Below, in pieces: positions 16,118-24,169 of a stretch of DNA of 64,000 nt; the stretch's first letter is position 1, and the number at the start of each line of letters is the position of its first letter. Below the pieces are notes generated by a model. The model did not search any database, was not told the DNA's origin, and saw only the letters and a list, made by a program, of their open reading frames with translations. This stretch comes from Zobellia nedashkovskayae (lineage in GTDB: Bacteria > Bacteroidota > Bacteroidia > Flavobacteriales > Flavobacteriaceae), in NCBI RefSeq assembly GCF_015330125.1, contig NZ_JADDXR010000002.1:4290685-4354684 (forward strand), written 5' to 3'. The position numbers were made by a program, and so were the translations under genes.

Positions 16118-17566
16118 CTACACTGACGGTTCAGTGGCCACAGTAGACTCTAAAACAGATTCTATAGTATCGGATATATTCTCCAGAAGATCATACCCCG
16201 TTAAGTTCTCTATATTATCTACCGTAGTTTTAAATTGTGTCCAATCCGTATTTATATCTTGGTCATTAGGAACAAGTACTGCTATTACCCTTGTGGATGC
16301 AGTCACACGTTGAATATCATTAATCCCATTAGGCAAAATTAACGCTACTTTCCAGAAAGAATCCGGCACGTTTATTTCTCCATTTGATATGGTATTTGCA
16401 GACCCATTACTTCCCGTTCCACCAGTGCCAACAACCCCAGAAATGATATGTACTTCATTACCTTCCAAAGTAAGTGAACGCAAATAACTTTCCAGATTGG
16501 CCCATGACCTACGGTTATTGTCCGGGGCCTGTGGTGCTATATTGGTCATATAATAGGTGTTCTCATTTGAGTCCTCGCTACCATTACGGTCTGCCGAAGG
16601 GCATAAATGGCCCCTATCAAATCCTGAATTGGTATAATCACTAGTAGTTGCTCTAAAGAAAGTACTCGGCAGAGTTGTATCCGATTTGAAACAGTTACAT
16701 CTTGAAGTTGTACCCGTCCATGCTGTGCTTAAATGCCAGCTAACCCAGTTGGCCGTTCCGTTACTGTTATTATATGATAGGCTAAAATCTGGTTTAGAAA
16801 GGAAATAATTATCAGGAGATGAAGCTGCATCAGAGGGATTTCCGAAAGTAAGATTACTATCCATAGATGGACTATCCCCTCCACCTGATGTATCTACATC
16901 AATTTCAATATTATCTATATTAATCCTATTAGACCCTCCAGAAATTTTATAAATACCATACCGAACACTTTGGGTATCATTCACTTCAAATGTAACCGTA
17001 TTCAATGTCGTTGAATTTGTGGTTATCGTGTCACCAACAAAATACCAGGTTACACCATCATCGTACGATGATATCAATCTCCAATTAGATGTTCCATTAC
17101 TACCATAGGCAGCATGGCGGACAAGAATACTGCTAGCTCCATTATCCATATTGAAACTCATGGTTAATGAGCCGCTATTTCTAATTCTAACGGACTTAGA
17201 TCCAAACTTTCGGTCATTCGTTAAAGAACCTAAAAGGGCATCATCAAGATACCAGTCTCCTGAAGGGGATAAACTTACACTACCTCCGGCATAACTTCCT
17301 TTTGAACCAGACTCAAAAGTTTCAGTAAACCCAACATCTTTTGCTGTGAAGCTTTGAGATTTATGTTTATGTGGACCTTGATTATCATAGTAATAGGTGG
17401 GAACATCCAGTTCTCCATTTATTGTGATCCCTTCTAATGGAGTTCCTTCTATTGGAATTTCCTCATAAATAGAATTATCCGGATGATATTCATCCTTGGA
17501 ACAACCAATTAAAAAAAAAGATACGAGAGCAAAAAGAGAAACGTAATTCGGGGCGAAATACTTCAT
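16118..17566 (-). CDS. DNA/RNA non-specific endonuclease, lipoprotein
   Basis: A 482-residue secreted nuclease of the NUC (Serratia nuclease-like, beta-beta-alpha metal) family. Signal MKYFAPNYVSLFALVSFFLIGC with lipid Cys22. Residues ~75-230 form an extra beta-rich domain (FTETFESGSKGSYAGGSV..., INIDNIEIDVD) like those used for adhesion or sugar binding. The nuclease domain (~240-460) has the DRGH motif with catalytic His320 and the metal-binding Asn in NTYYMTNIAPQ. It likely degrades extracellular nucleic acid for nutrients. It is a single-gene unit with a strong terminator. Confidence 0.9.
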   Translation of the reverse strand: MKYFAPNYVSLFALVSFFLIGCSKDEYHPDNSIYEEIPIEGTPLEGITINGELDVPTYYYDNQGPHKHKSQSFTAKDVGFTETFESGSKGSYAGGSVSLSPSGDWYLDDALLGSLTNDRKFGSKSVRIRNSGSLTMSFNMDNGASSILVRHAAYGSNGTSNWRLISSYDDGVTWYFVGDTITTNSTTLNTVTFEVNDTQSVRYGIYKISGGSNRINIDNIEIDVDTSGGGDSPSMDSNLTFGNPSDAASSPDNYFLSKPDFSLSYNNSNGTANWVSWHLSTAWTGTTSRCNCFKSDTTLPSTFFRATTSDYTNSGFDRGHLCPSADRNGSEDSNENTYYMTNIAPQAPDNNRRSWANLESYLRSLTLEGNEVHIISGVVGTGGTGSNGSANTISNGEINVPDSFWKVALILPNGINDIQRVTASTRVIAVLVPNDQDINTDWTQFKTTVDNIENLTGYDLLENISDTIESVLESTVATEPSV

Positions 17567-17754
17567 AGGGCTAGTTACTTTTATAGTTTACATTAGATTA
17601 AAATGTAAATATAATGTAATACTTTACCTACTTTAAATGTAATGTGTAGAATGCTAAGATATTAACATAAAAAGTAAAAAATTAGATTCTAGTTGAACCA
17701 TACTATCTCCACACACTATAAACATACCCATTAGAACATTTTGAAAATACATTG

Positions 17755-18513
17755 TTACTCCACAAAAGAATCTAATTGATCATTGTGCAGGGGAACATGC
17801 TTCTGAACAATATATGGGGTTACCGCTTTCAATGTTTTTCCGCTAACGGGATGTAAACCTGGAGCCGAGAAAAACTCATATACTTTGTCTTCATTTCTAA
17901 AATACCAAACCAATGGTTCGCCTTTGTCATTGAAAAAATCATAGGCCAAATAAACCTGAATCTTTTTTAAATTTTTGAATTCACTTTCTACGTACGGAAT
18001 CACCTCCGTACCATATTTTGAGTATGGCCCTTTATCACAGGCAACCTTAACGTAGGTTGAATCTGCCCATGTCATACAATTAGCAGAGATAATAGTTTCG
18101 GAATCTTTGATTTCAGGTTTCCTATCTAGCATTAGAAAAATTATGGCTAAACCAATACCTAAGATAATCAACAACCCTACTAACCACTTTTTGTTTGGCT
18201 TCTTTTTAATTGGAGTAGGTACAACAACAGCATCAATACTTCTTTCCTCAGAAGATTTTAAAAATTCTGCATAATTCGCAAACCCTAAATATTGACATAA
18301 GGGCTCTATGAGTTTAGGTTTTAAGTCATCCTGAGGGCCAACTTCTCCTTTATGGATTTTGGTATAATAGTCTCGCAGGGTACGCTCACTAATAGTATAG
18401 TTATAATCGTCCTGTAGGACATCGGAAAGGTGTTGAGCCAAATGCGTTTTTTTATTTGACCCTATTTCCTTTTCCGCTTTTTTAAAAGCAAGGTTTAAAA
18501 TTTCTAGTGACAT
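17755..18513 (-). CDS. single-pass membrane protein with HTH-like N terminus, function unknown
   Basis: 252 residues. Residues 1-90 are helical and soluble with a pattern (HLAQHLSDVL...ISERTLRDYYTKIHKG...LCQYLGFANYAEFL) that resembles a small DNA-binding or adaptor helical domain. A Lys-rich stop-transfer and one membrane helix follow (110-129). Residues 131-252 should lie in the periplasm (WADSTYVKVACDKGPYSKYGTEVIPYVE...) and contain two Cys that could pair. I recall similar proteins only as Bacteroidota hypothetical proteins. The layout suggests a membrane-bound sensor or regulator. Confidence 0.75.
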   Translation of the reverse strand: MSLEILNLAFKKAEKEIGSNKKTHLAQHLSDVLQDDYNYTISERTLRDYYTKIHKGEVGPQDDLKPKLIEPLCQYLGFANYAEFLKSSEERSIDAVVVPTPIKKKPNKKWLVGLLIILGIGLAIIFLMLDRKPEIKDSETIISANCMTWADSTYVKVACDKGPYSKYGTEVIPYVESEFKNLKKIQVYLAYDFFNDKGEPLVWYFRNEDKVYEFFSAPGLHPVSGKTLKAVTPYIVQKHVPLHNDQLDSFVE

Positions 18514-18647
18514 AAAGTTGGTTGGTTTGGTGTCTTAAAACTACTGATTATAGAAATTTAATGGAACTTATTTTCCGGAATTTCTTTTCCATCGTTTCTC
18601 CATAGATTAAAATCGCTTCTCATTTACTTTGTCTTCGAGATGATTGC

Positions 18648-18817
18648 CGCTATGCATTGCTACCATAGCGTTTCTAGAAAAATCATTTCATAAGGAAGTC
18701 CCAGAATACAGTCGGCAAAAGACCGATTGAGAAGTAGGTTTCTAGCCACTGTATTCGGATTTCCACTTCTCAAAACCGGGAGACGTCCCTTCATTTTTTA
18801 CGCGATGTATTCATCGC
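18648..18817. other. structured intergenic region (possible ncRNA or leader)
   Basis: The 361-bp gap 18514-18874 holds at least five inverted repeats in 170 bp. They are CGCTATG/CATAGCG (18648-18654, 18664-18670), AATACAGT/ACTGTATT (18705-18712, 18748-18755), TTGAGAAGT/ACTTCTCAA (18727-18735, 18765-18773), GGGA/TCCC (18778-18781, 18786-18789) followed by TTCATTTTTT, and GCGATG/CATCGC (18802-18807, 18812-18817). The second and third interleave, so as RNA they would form a pseudoknot. A small RNA ending at the T-run near 18799, or a 5' leader of the small lipoprotein gene, are both possible. Confidence 0.4.
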
Positions 18818-18874
18818 AAAAATAACTGAGTATAAACTCGGACGGCCACCGGCATGTCCAGAAAATTCAATAAG

Positions 18875-19030
18875 ATGAAGCGAATATTTTTAGCCATAAC
18901 AGTCATAGTTTTTAATACATTTCTATTTTCCTGCGAAGACCAAACCACCTCGGAAACAGATAATTTATATCATACTCAAGCTACTGAAGGTGACGACGGA
19001 AATCCACCAACAACACCTCCACGTGGATAG
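18875..19030 (+). CDS. small lipoprotein, 51 residues
   Basis: The ATG at 18875 opens a 51-residue frame: MKRIFLAITVIVFNTFLFSC gives a clear lipoprotein signal with Cys20, followed by an acidic tail (EDQTTSETDNLYHTQATEGDDG) ending NPPTTPPRG. I recall similar tiny Flavobacteriaceae lipoproteins with a QATEGDDG-like motif and a Pro-rich end; their role is unknown. A strong terminator 20 bp after the stop supports it as a real transcript. The structured region 18648-18817 lies just upstream. Confidence 0.7.
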   Translation: MKRIFLAITVIVFNTFLFSCEDQTTSETDNLYHTQATEGDDGNPPTTPPRG

Positions 19031-19049
19031 ATACACTTTTAAAATATTT

Positions 19050-19080
19050 GGGCTGTACTTTAAAAGTACAGCCCTTTTAT
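19050..19080 (+). terminator. intrinsic terminator of the small lipoprotein gene
   Basis: GGGCTGTACTT (19050-19060) pairs perfectly with AAGTACAGCCC (19064-19074), then TTTTATCTTTTT. It sits between two convergent genes and could serve both. Confidence 0.88.
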
Positions 19081-19084
19081 CTTT

Positions 19085-19897
19085 TTATTCTATTTCAAAT
19101 TCTAATACAACGGGTAGATGGTCCGATAGTTGACGAGCAGCCCATACGTTTTCGCAAAACCTAACAAAGTCAATAACCCGGCCTTCCAATTTCTTTACCA
19201 TTTTGGAATAAAAAATATTATCAATAGCATGGTTTAGGTATCCGCTACTTTTACATGCATTTTTTAAAGTTGTTTTCGCATTTACGACACTAGCTTGAAA
19301 TCCGGCTTGCTTGATTGGGGCGAAAACCGAATCTTTCTCATTTACATTAAAATCCCCTGCTAAAATTACGGGGTTATCTATTTCTAAGCCTATAAGATAA
19401 TCGGTTATTGCGGTAATCTCCGCTTCAGGGTTTTTATCGTGTGGCCTAGAATGAAAATTAAGAACAGTCAATTTTTGACCTTTAATAAAAAAATCAAGAA
19501 AGAATGGTTCTCGATCTACTAGTGAATCTAGTTCAGTTATTAGCTCTCCCCTATTTTTAATTTTAATATTCTTAGTCTTCCAAATAAAGGCATAACGTTC
19601 GGTAACATATTTAGAACTATGGGTAGGATTGCTAATCACATAATCCCATTTAGCGCCTTTTCTATTCAGATTATCCGCAAGTTTTGCCACCGCTTGGGCA
19701 CCACCATAACCGGATACCACTTCTTGTATGGCTACAATATCGGCATCGCGCAGTATATCTGCCATTTTATCTAATTCTTCACTGTTTTTTGTTCTTCCAA
19801 AGTCTCTTATGTTCCAAGATATAAGGCTTATTTGTTCTTGTGAAAATCCAATAAAACTGAAAAAGATAAGTAGATAAAGAAGCGGTTTTTTGATCAT
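19085..19897 (-). CDS. secreted endonuclease/exonuclease/phosphatase (EEP) family protein
   Basis: A 270-residue hydrolase with a Sec signal (MIKKPLLYLLIFFSFIGFSQ) and the DNase I-like EEP fold. LISWNIRDFG (metal-binding Asn), IVAIQEVVSG (catalytic Glu), NFHSRPHD, LAGDFNVNEKD (Asp/Asn pair), NAIDNIFYS-like HAIDNIFYS and SDHLPVVLEF (catalytic Asp-His) are all present. DNA, RNA or phosphoester substrates are possible; with the nuclease at 16118 it could serve extracellular DNA use. I chose the Met at 19897 because a signal peptide follows it directly; an upstream Met at 19927 would add ten residues before it. Confidence 0.88.
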   Translation of the reverse strand: MIKKPLLYLLIFFSFIGFSQEQISLISWNIRDFGRTKNSEELDKMADILRDADIVAIQEVVSGYGGAQAVAKLADNLNRKGAKWDYVISNPTHSSKYVTERYAFIWKTKNIKIKNRGELITELDSLVDREPFFLDFFIKGQKLTVLNFHSRPHDKNPEAEITAITDYLIGLEIDNPVILAGDFNVNEKDSVFAPIKQAGFQASVVNAKTTLKNACKSSGYLNHAIDNIFYSKMVKKLEGRVIDFVRFCENVWAARQLSDHLPVVLEFEIE

Positions 19898-20018
19898 GGT
19901 GTATTTATTACAGAACGAAATTAACACAAATAGATTTTGTTGGTTACGGATATCTGTAAAGTATGTCTGGAGAATTGTAATAGGTTTGAATTGTACTAAG
20001 CCAAATAGATTTAAACCA

Positions 20019-20393
20019 ATGAAATATATTTTTGTAAAAAACCCATACAGCTATATAGCCATAACATGTGCACTGGTTTTGATAATAGCAATATTCTCAA
20101 TAGAGAGCTCCTATTATAGATTTTTGAGAGTATTGGTATTCACTGGTGCATTGGTTATTGGCAGCCAATTTACCAAAGATCCTTTCAGGCTGCTTTCATT
20201 TGTTCTTATAGCTTATCTATTCAATCCTATATTTCCTATTTACCTATATCAAAAATTGATATGGATGCCTCTGGATGTTATCACTGCCCTACTCTTTTTG
20301 GCTAATACATTCAAAACAAAAAGCACCAAACCTTTTATTCCCTATGCGAGAAAAAAAACTACCAAATCGTATGGAAGGGATAGAAAATTTTAA
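20019..20393 (+). CDS. small integral membrane protein, first gene of the TerB-like operon
   Basis: A 124-residue protein with about four membrane helices (YSYIAITCALVLIIAIFSI, FLRVLVFTGALVIGSQF, LLSFVLIAYLFNPIFPIYL and MPLDVITALLFLANTF) and a basic C-terminal tail. It resembles DUF6804-type small membrane proteins, but I am not certain. The open frame extends upstream to 19890; I chose the ATG at 20019, as the upstream part overlaps the divergent gene and has no membrane character. It is 19 bp before the TerB-like gene. Confidence 0.7.
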   Translation: MKYIFVKNPYSYIAITCALVLIIAIFSIESSYYRFLRVLVFTGALVIGSQFTKDPFRLLSFVLIAYLFNPIFPIYLYQKLIWMPLDVITALLFLANTFKTKSTKPFIPYARKKTTKSYGRDRKF

Positions 20394-20412
20394 TTAAACC
20401 AAACAATTAAAC

Positions 20413-20817
20413 ATGGAAAACCAAACCATCTCAGAAGAGATCAAAAGCCATTTTCTAAGACTTTACCAAATTGCCCTAGCAGACGAGGAATTTAGTCCAT
20501 TAGAAATGCGGCTACTCTATCAATTTGCAAACGAAAGAAAAATCTCTAAGGAACAATTAGATGAAATATTAACTGCACATTCTGGCCCTATTACCATACC
20601 GGAGACTTTAGAAAAGAGAATAGAGTATTTATATGATTTTGCATTGATGATTTGGGCCGATGAAAAGGTTACAGATGACGAATACAATGCCTTAAAAAAG
20701 TATTGTAGAAAGTTTGAGTTTATGGAAGACAAAATTGTTCCTCTCACAGAATACTTGATTGAGAGTGCAAAAGAAGGTAAAAGCAAAGAATCAATTCTAT
20801 TAGAACTAAACAATTAG
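20413..20817 (+). CDS. TerB-like all-helical protein
   Basis: 134 acidic residues, all helix. The two halves carry the TerB-type repeats LYQIALADEEFSPLEMRLLYQFANE (~17-41) and LYDFALMIWADEKVTDDEYNALKKY (~74-98), each with the A-D-E/D-x-(hydrophobic) turn that marks TerB domains and may bind metal. TerB domains belong to tellurite-resistance/stress and some phage-defence systems, usually together with vWA proteins, and a vWA-like protein lies two genes downstream. No signal peptide. The next gene starts 3 bp after its stop. Confidence 0.65.
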   Translation: MENQTISEEIKSHFLRLYQIALADEEFSPLEMRLLYQFANERKISKEQLDEILTAHSGPITIPETLEKRIEYLYDFALMIWADEKVTDDEYNALKKYCRKFEFMEDKIVPLTEYLIESAKEGKSKESILLELNN

Positions 20818-20820
20818 CCC

Positions 20821-22086
20821 ATGGGACTTTTAAAAAGTATTGCTCAAATAAAACCTACCAAAAATATAGAGGTAAATGATAATTCACCAACTTTTGAGGA
20901 ACAAAGAAAAACATATCATGAAGATGGGCATGCTACTTCACGGTCTTGCCAAGGTCGTTCTGAAAATTTACAAGCTAGTCTAGATGCTATCTATTTTAAG
21001 TTCGAAAATAAGTGTAAAAAAGAAGAGATTGAGCAAATTAAACTAAAACAACCCTACGTTACCGAACTTAAGGGAAAGAAAACCCTCTCGCTAACCAAAG
21101 ACGAAGAACTCCAACGTGAAAAAGAACGTATTGAGGAAAAAGAAAATAAAATTGAAAAACTAAGGTCGGATATTGTTCATGTAAGAAGAAGTCCTCAAGA
21201 TTTTGGCATACCTGTAGATAGAAGGTCTACCTCAAAATTTTGGATAGGATCCATTCTTTTGACATTTTTAACCGTTTACATCTTCATATTTTATATCTCC
21301 ACATCATTTTCCGCTTTTTTTAGAACTTTTGACCCGTCTACGGAACTATTCGGGGGAATGTTTTATCCAAAAGCCTTACAGGAAGCTTATGATGCGGGTG
21401 CATTAGAATTGGGATTTATTCTCTTTATACCCTTTGTGTTTTTTGGATTAGGGTATCTCATTCATATTTTCATGTACAAACATAGTATTGGAAACATTTT
21501 CAAAGTAATTCTATTATTTATAACCACATTTATTTTTGATGCACTCCTAGCTTATTTAATTGATGAAAAATTATACAACCTAAACAAAACATTTGAAGAC
21601 CCGGATTTTTCTATTGCCGTAGCTTTCTCAAGCCCTAGTTTTTGGGTAATCATCTTTGCAGGTTTTGTCTCTTATATTATTTGGGGACTTGTTTTTGACA
21701 TCGTTATGAAAGAGCATGCGGATAAGGATAAAATTGAAAATTATATTTCCTCTTTGGAAAGTGAAATAAAGAATTTACTTCAAATTATAGATAAGCAAAA
21801 CGATACGATTCTATCACTGGAAAAAGTTATTAGTGAAAATAAAATTCGCTGTTCAGAATTAGAGGATATTATTGATGGATTTATTCTTCCCATTAGAAAT
21901 TACAAAGCTTTGTCTTCCGAATATCTTCAAGGTTGGCAGGAGTGTATTACCTCAGAAATTGTTTTAGGACCTGAACAGACCAGAGATTATTTAAATGAGT
22001 GTAGAAAGGTTTACGATACTCATATTACAAAACTAGATTTAGACACAGATGACTACCAAAACAAAGTGTACACCAAAACCTTATAA
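20821..22086 (+). CDS. four-helix membrane protein with two coiled coils, unknown function
   Basis: 421 residues that I do not recognise. A soluble N-terminal part contains a strong charged coiled coil at about 94-118 (KDEELQREKERIEEKENK). Four membrane helices follow at ~141-162, 197-218, 227-247 and 273-295, then a second coiled coil at ~302-350 and a soluble C-terminal domain to 421. Both coiled coils are predicted on the cytoplasmic side. This layout suits a membrane anchor or gate that assembles with the TerB-like protein and the lipoprotein encoded on either side (gaps 3 bp and 1 bp). Confidence 0.7.
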   Translation: MGLLKSIAQIKPTKNIEVNDNSPTFEEQRKTYHEDGHATSRSCQGRSENLQASLDAIYFKFENKCKKEEIEQIKLKQPYVTELKGKKTLSLTKDEELQREKERIEEKENKIEKLRSDIVHVRRSPQDFGIPVDRRSTSKFWIGSILLTFLTVYIFIFYISTSFSAFFRTFDPSTELFGGMFYPKALQEAYDAGALELGFILFIPFVFFGLGYLIHIFMYKHSIGNIFKVILLFITTFIFDALLAYLIDEKLYNLNKTFEDPDFSIAVAFSSPSFWVIIFAGFVSYIIWGLVFDIVMKEHADKDKIENYISSLESEIKNLLQIIDKQNDTILSLEKVISENKIRCSELEDIIDGFILPIRNYKALSSEYLQGWQECITSEIVLGPEQTRDYLNECRKVYDTHITKLDLDTDDYQNKVYTKTL

Positions 22087-22087
22087 G

Positions 22088-23011
22088 ATGAAAAGCTCAA
22101 ACCAATTCATATTACTCTTTACATTTTTAGTCATTCTATCTTCTTGTAAATCAGACAAAAAAGAAATGATTAAAGAGGTTGCGATAGCTAAATCCGAGAT
22201 CAAAGGAGATTGCCCCAAATATATACTTGACAACAAAAAAAACAACTTAAATATTAGCGTGTTTTTAGATTTATCCGATAGAATTACCCAACCTAAAACC
22301 ATTCAAAAAGACACGGAATATTTAAAAAGTATTTCAAAAGCATTTACAAATCATGTAAAGACTAAAAAGCTAATACTCCTACAAGATCAAATTCAGCTTT
22401 ACTTTAATCCTGAACCTACGAACAATACCATAAATAGTGTTGCGGAAAAACTTCATATAGAGTTCGATAAAAATTCGCCAAAAGCTAAAATTACTGAAAC
22501 AGAAGAATTATATGCTGGCCAACCTGCCGAAATATATAATCTTGCCTTAGCAGATGCTGAAAACCCCAAAGATTTTGCGGGATCGGATATATGGCGATTT
22601 TTTAAAGACAATGTTAAAGATTACACCATTAGCAATTGTCATAGAAATATTCTGGTGATTCTCACAGATGGCTATATGTATCATGAAAACAGCCAAATGA
22701 ACGAGGGTAATTTAAGCTCATACTTAACACCTAAATCATTAAGTAGACTTCCTCTCTCTAAGTCTAATTGGGATGAAACTCTTACAGAAAAAGAATATGG
22801 TTTTATTAAGGCAAATGAAAATCTTGAAGACTTAGAAGTTTTGGTAATAGGTGTTGAAAGTTTAAATCCAAAAAACCCGTATGCTATAGATGTTATGCGT
22901 GCATATTGGACCAATTGGTTCAATGAAATGGGCATTCAAAAATTTAAAATTCAAAATGCGGATCTAGCTTCTAGTGTTGATAAAGTAATTTATGATTTTA
23001 TAAACTTATGA
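22088..23011 (+). CDS. vWA-like lipoprotein
   Basis: 307 residues starting at the ATG one base after the previous stop; the frame is open further up but only this start gives a lipoprotein signal (ILLFTFLVILSSC, Cys20). The core looks like a von Willebrand A fold: strand plus metal site NISVFLDLSDRI (Asp61, Ser63; the second Ser of the DxSxS MIDAS is Arg here) and NILVILTDGYMY (Asp194). The last part (LEVLVIGVESLNP...) fits the later strands. A degenerate MIDAS suggests protein binding without full metal dependence. Its stop overlaps the next start (ATGA). Confidence 0.7.
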   Translation: MKSSNQFILLFTFLVILSSCKSDKKEMIKEVAIAKSEIKGDCPKYILDNKKNNLNISVFLDLSDRITQPKTIQKDTEYLKSISKAFTNHVKTKKLILLQDQIQLYFNPEPTNNTINSVAEKLHIEFDKNSPKAKITETEELYAGQPAEIYNLALADAENPKDFAGSDIWRFFKDNVKDYTISNCHRNILVILTDGYMYHENSQMNEGNLSSYLTPKSLSRLPLSKSNWDETLTEKEYGFIKANENLEDLEVLVIGVESLNPKNPYAIDVMRAYWTNWFNEMGIQKFKIQNADLASSVDKVIYDFINL

Positions 23012-23364
23012 AAAACAGTATCTTATTCATTATAATATTATTCTCTCTAACAAGCCTCTATGCTCAATCTACCTGCGACGAAATGTTAGATATGGTTGAA
23101 AGTCAAGGTTATGGATCCTCTTACTATAGCTATAGCAGTGATGCTATTTCTGAGGTTACATTCTATCAAATTTCAGACAATAGTTACAATGACTATTACT
23201 TTGCAGTGGTTAGGTTTACAAGTTCTTACACGGATTATATCTATCAAGTAGGCTCAAATACGGAGTATAATTATTCAACGAATTATATGACCAGTGCAGG
23301 CGAAGCTTTTTGGGACTATATACAACCCTATAACGAAAACCTAAATTGTGCTCCTGATTTTTAA
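23008..23364 (+). CDS. small secreted Tyr/Ser-rich protein
   Basis: 118 residues with a Sec signal (KNSILFIIILFSLTSLYAQ) and a mature part very rich in Tyr and Ser (SYYSYSSDAIS..., DNSYNDYYFAVVRFTSSYTDYIY). Two Cys (CDE near the start, C near the end) could form a disulfide. It overlaps the vWA-like lipoprotein gene by 4 bp, so it is translationally coupled and part of the same system. No family recognised. Confidence 0.65.
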   Translation: MKNSILFIIILFSLTSLYAQSTCDEMLDMVESQGYGSSYYSYSSDAISEVTFYQISDNSYNDYYFAVVRFTSSYTDYIYQVGSNTEYNYSTNYMTSAGEAFWDYIQPYNENLNCAPDF

Positions 23365-23407
23365 TGAACTAGTTTTATGAAATATAAATAAACAGTGTGA
23401 CTGAAAA

Positions 23408-24031
23408 ATGAAAAAAGAAAACATCCAAGCACTAGGTAACCTACTGGCGAATTACCACTCAGACCTTACTTATATACGAAACTTTCAGAAGTATAAAAGC
23501 AATAATAAAACCTCTTCTGAGTATGTGAAAAATTCAAAAGGAAACTTTAAAGCTTTCATTAACGAATTTCGTGTCGCTAGAAATGTAAATAAAGGCAAAA
23601 CCGATATATTGCTTAGTCTAACAACGGAATGGGTTAAACAAAAACAGGGAGACCATGTAGATGAATTTGCGCAACATCTTAAAAATAACGGAATAACACA
23701 TGGTAAAGTTATGACCTCATTAGCTTCAAAAATTCTATTTCTAAATAATCCTTGGTCTATTTTACCTTTAGATAATTTAGCAAAAAAAGCAGTTGGCCTT
23801 AGAGGAAATAGTTATACAGACTACCTGCCTTTGATTGACATATTTATTACCAATAATAAAAATGAAATAAATACAATGCTATCATCAGTCGATGAACATT
23901 TGGCTATAATAGAAAAAGAATTTCAAGGTGAGATTGAAAACTTAGAACTAATTAGACATAATAGGTTTGTAGACAAAATTCTTTGGACACAGGGCCGCAG
24001 CCTATTAAGCATAGCTAAACCTCTAAAATAG
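23408..24031 (+). CDS. helical protein, possibly HhH/OGG-like, before the type I R-M operon
   Basis: 207 residues, all-helical and soluble. The segment VMTSLASKILFLNNPWSILPLDNLAKKAVGLRG (~100-132) followed by SYTDYLPLIDIF resembles the SKxLxFxNPxxxPxxDxxxxxAL pattern of helix-hairpin-helix DNA-glycosylase-like (OGG-fold) proteins often found in defence loci. I cannot point to a catalytic lysine with confidence. It is 43 bp after the secreted-protein gene and 138 bp before hsdM, so it could belong to either unit. Confidence 0.45.
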   Translation: MKKENIQALGNLLANYHSDLTYIRNFQKYKSNNKTSSEYVKNSKGNFKAFINEFRVARNVNKGKTDILLSLTTEWVKQKQGDHVDEFAQHLKNNGITHGKVMTSLASKILFLNNPWSILPLDNLAKKAVGLRGNSYTDYLPLIDIFITNNKNEINTMLSSVDEHLAIIEKEFQGEIENLELIRHNRFVDKILWTQGRSLLSIAKPLK

Positions 24032-24169
24032 AAATACAAAACAACAACATCAAACCTTAAAGTTTTCATGTAAGATTTTTCTATTAGTACCGTAATTTCA
24101 AAAAGGTTTTTTAAATTGGTGGTTCCAACAATAGGACTCCCCCCTAACAATAATTGATCACATCTTTTT

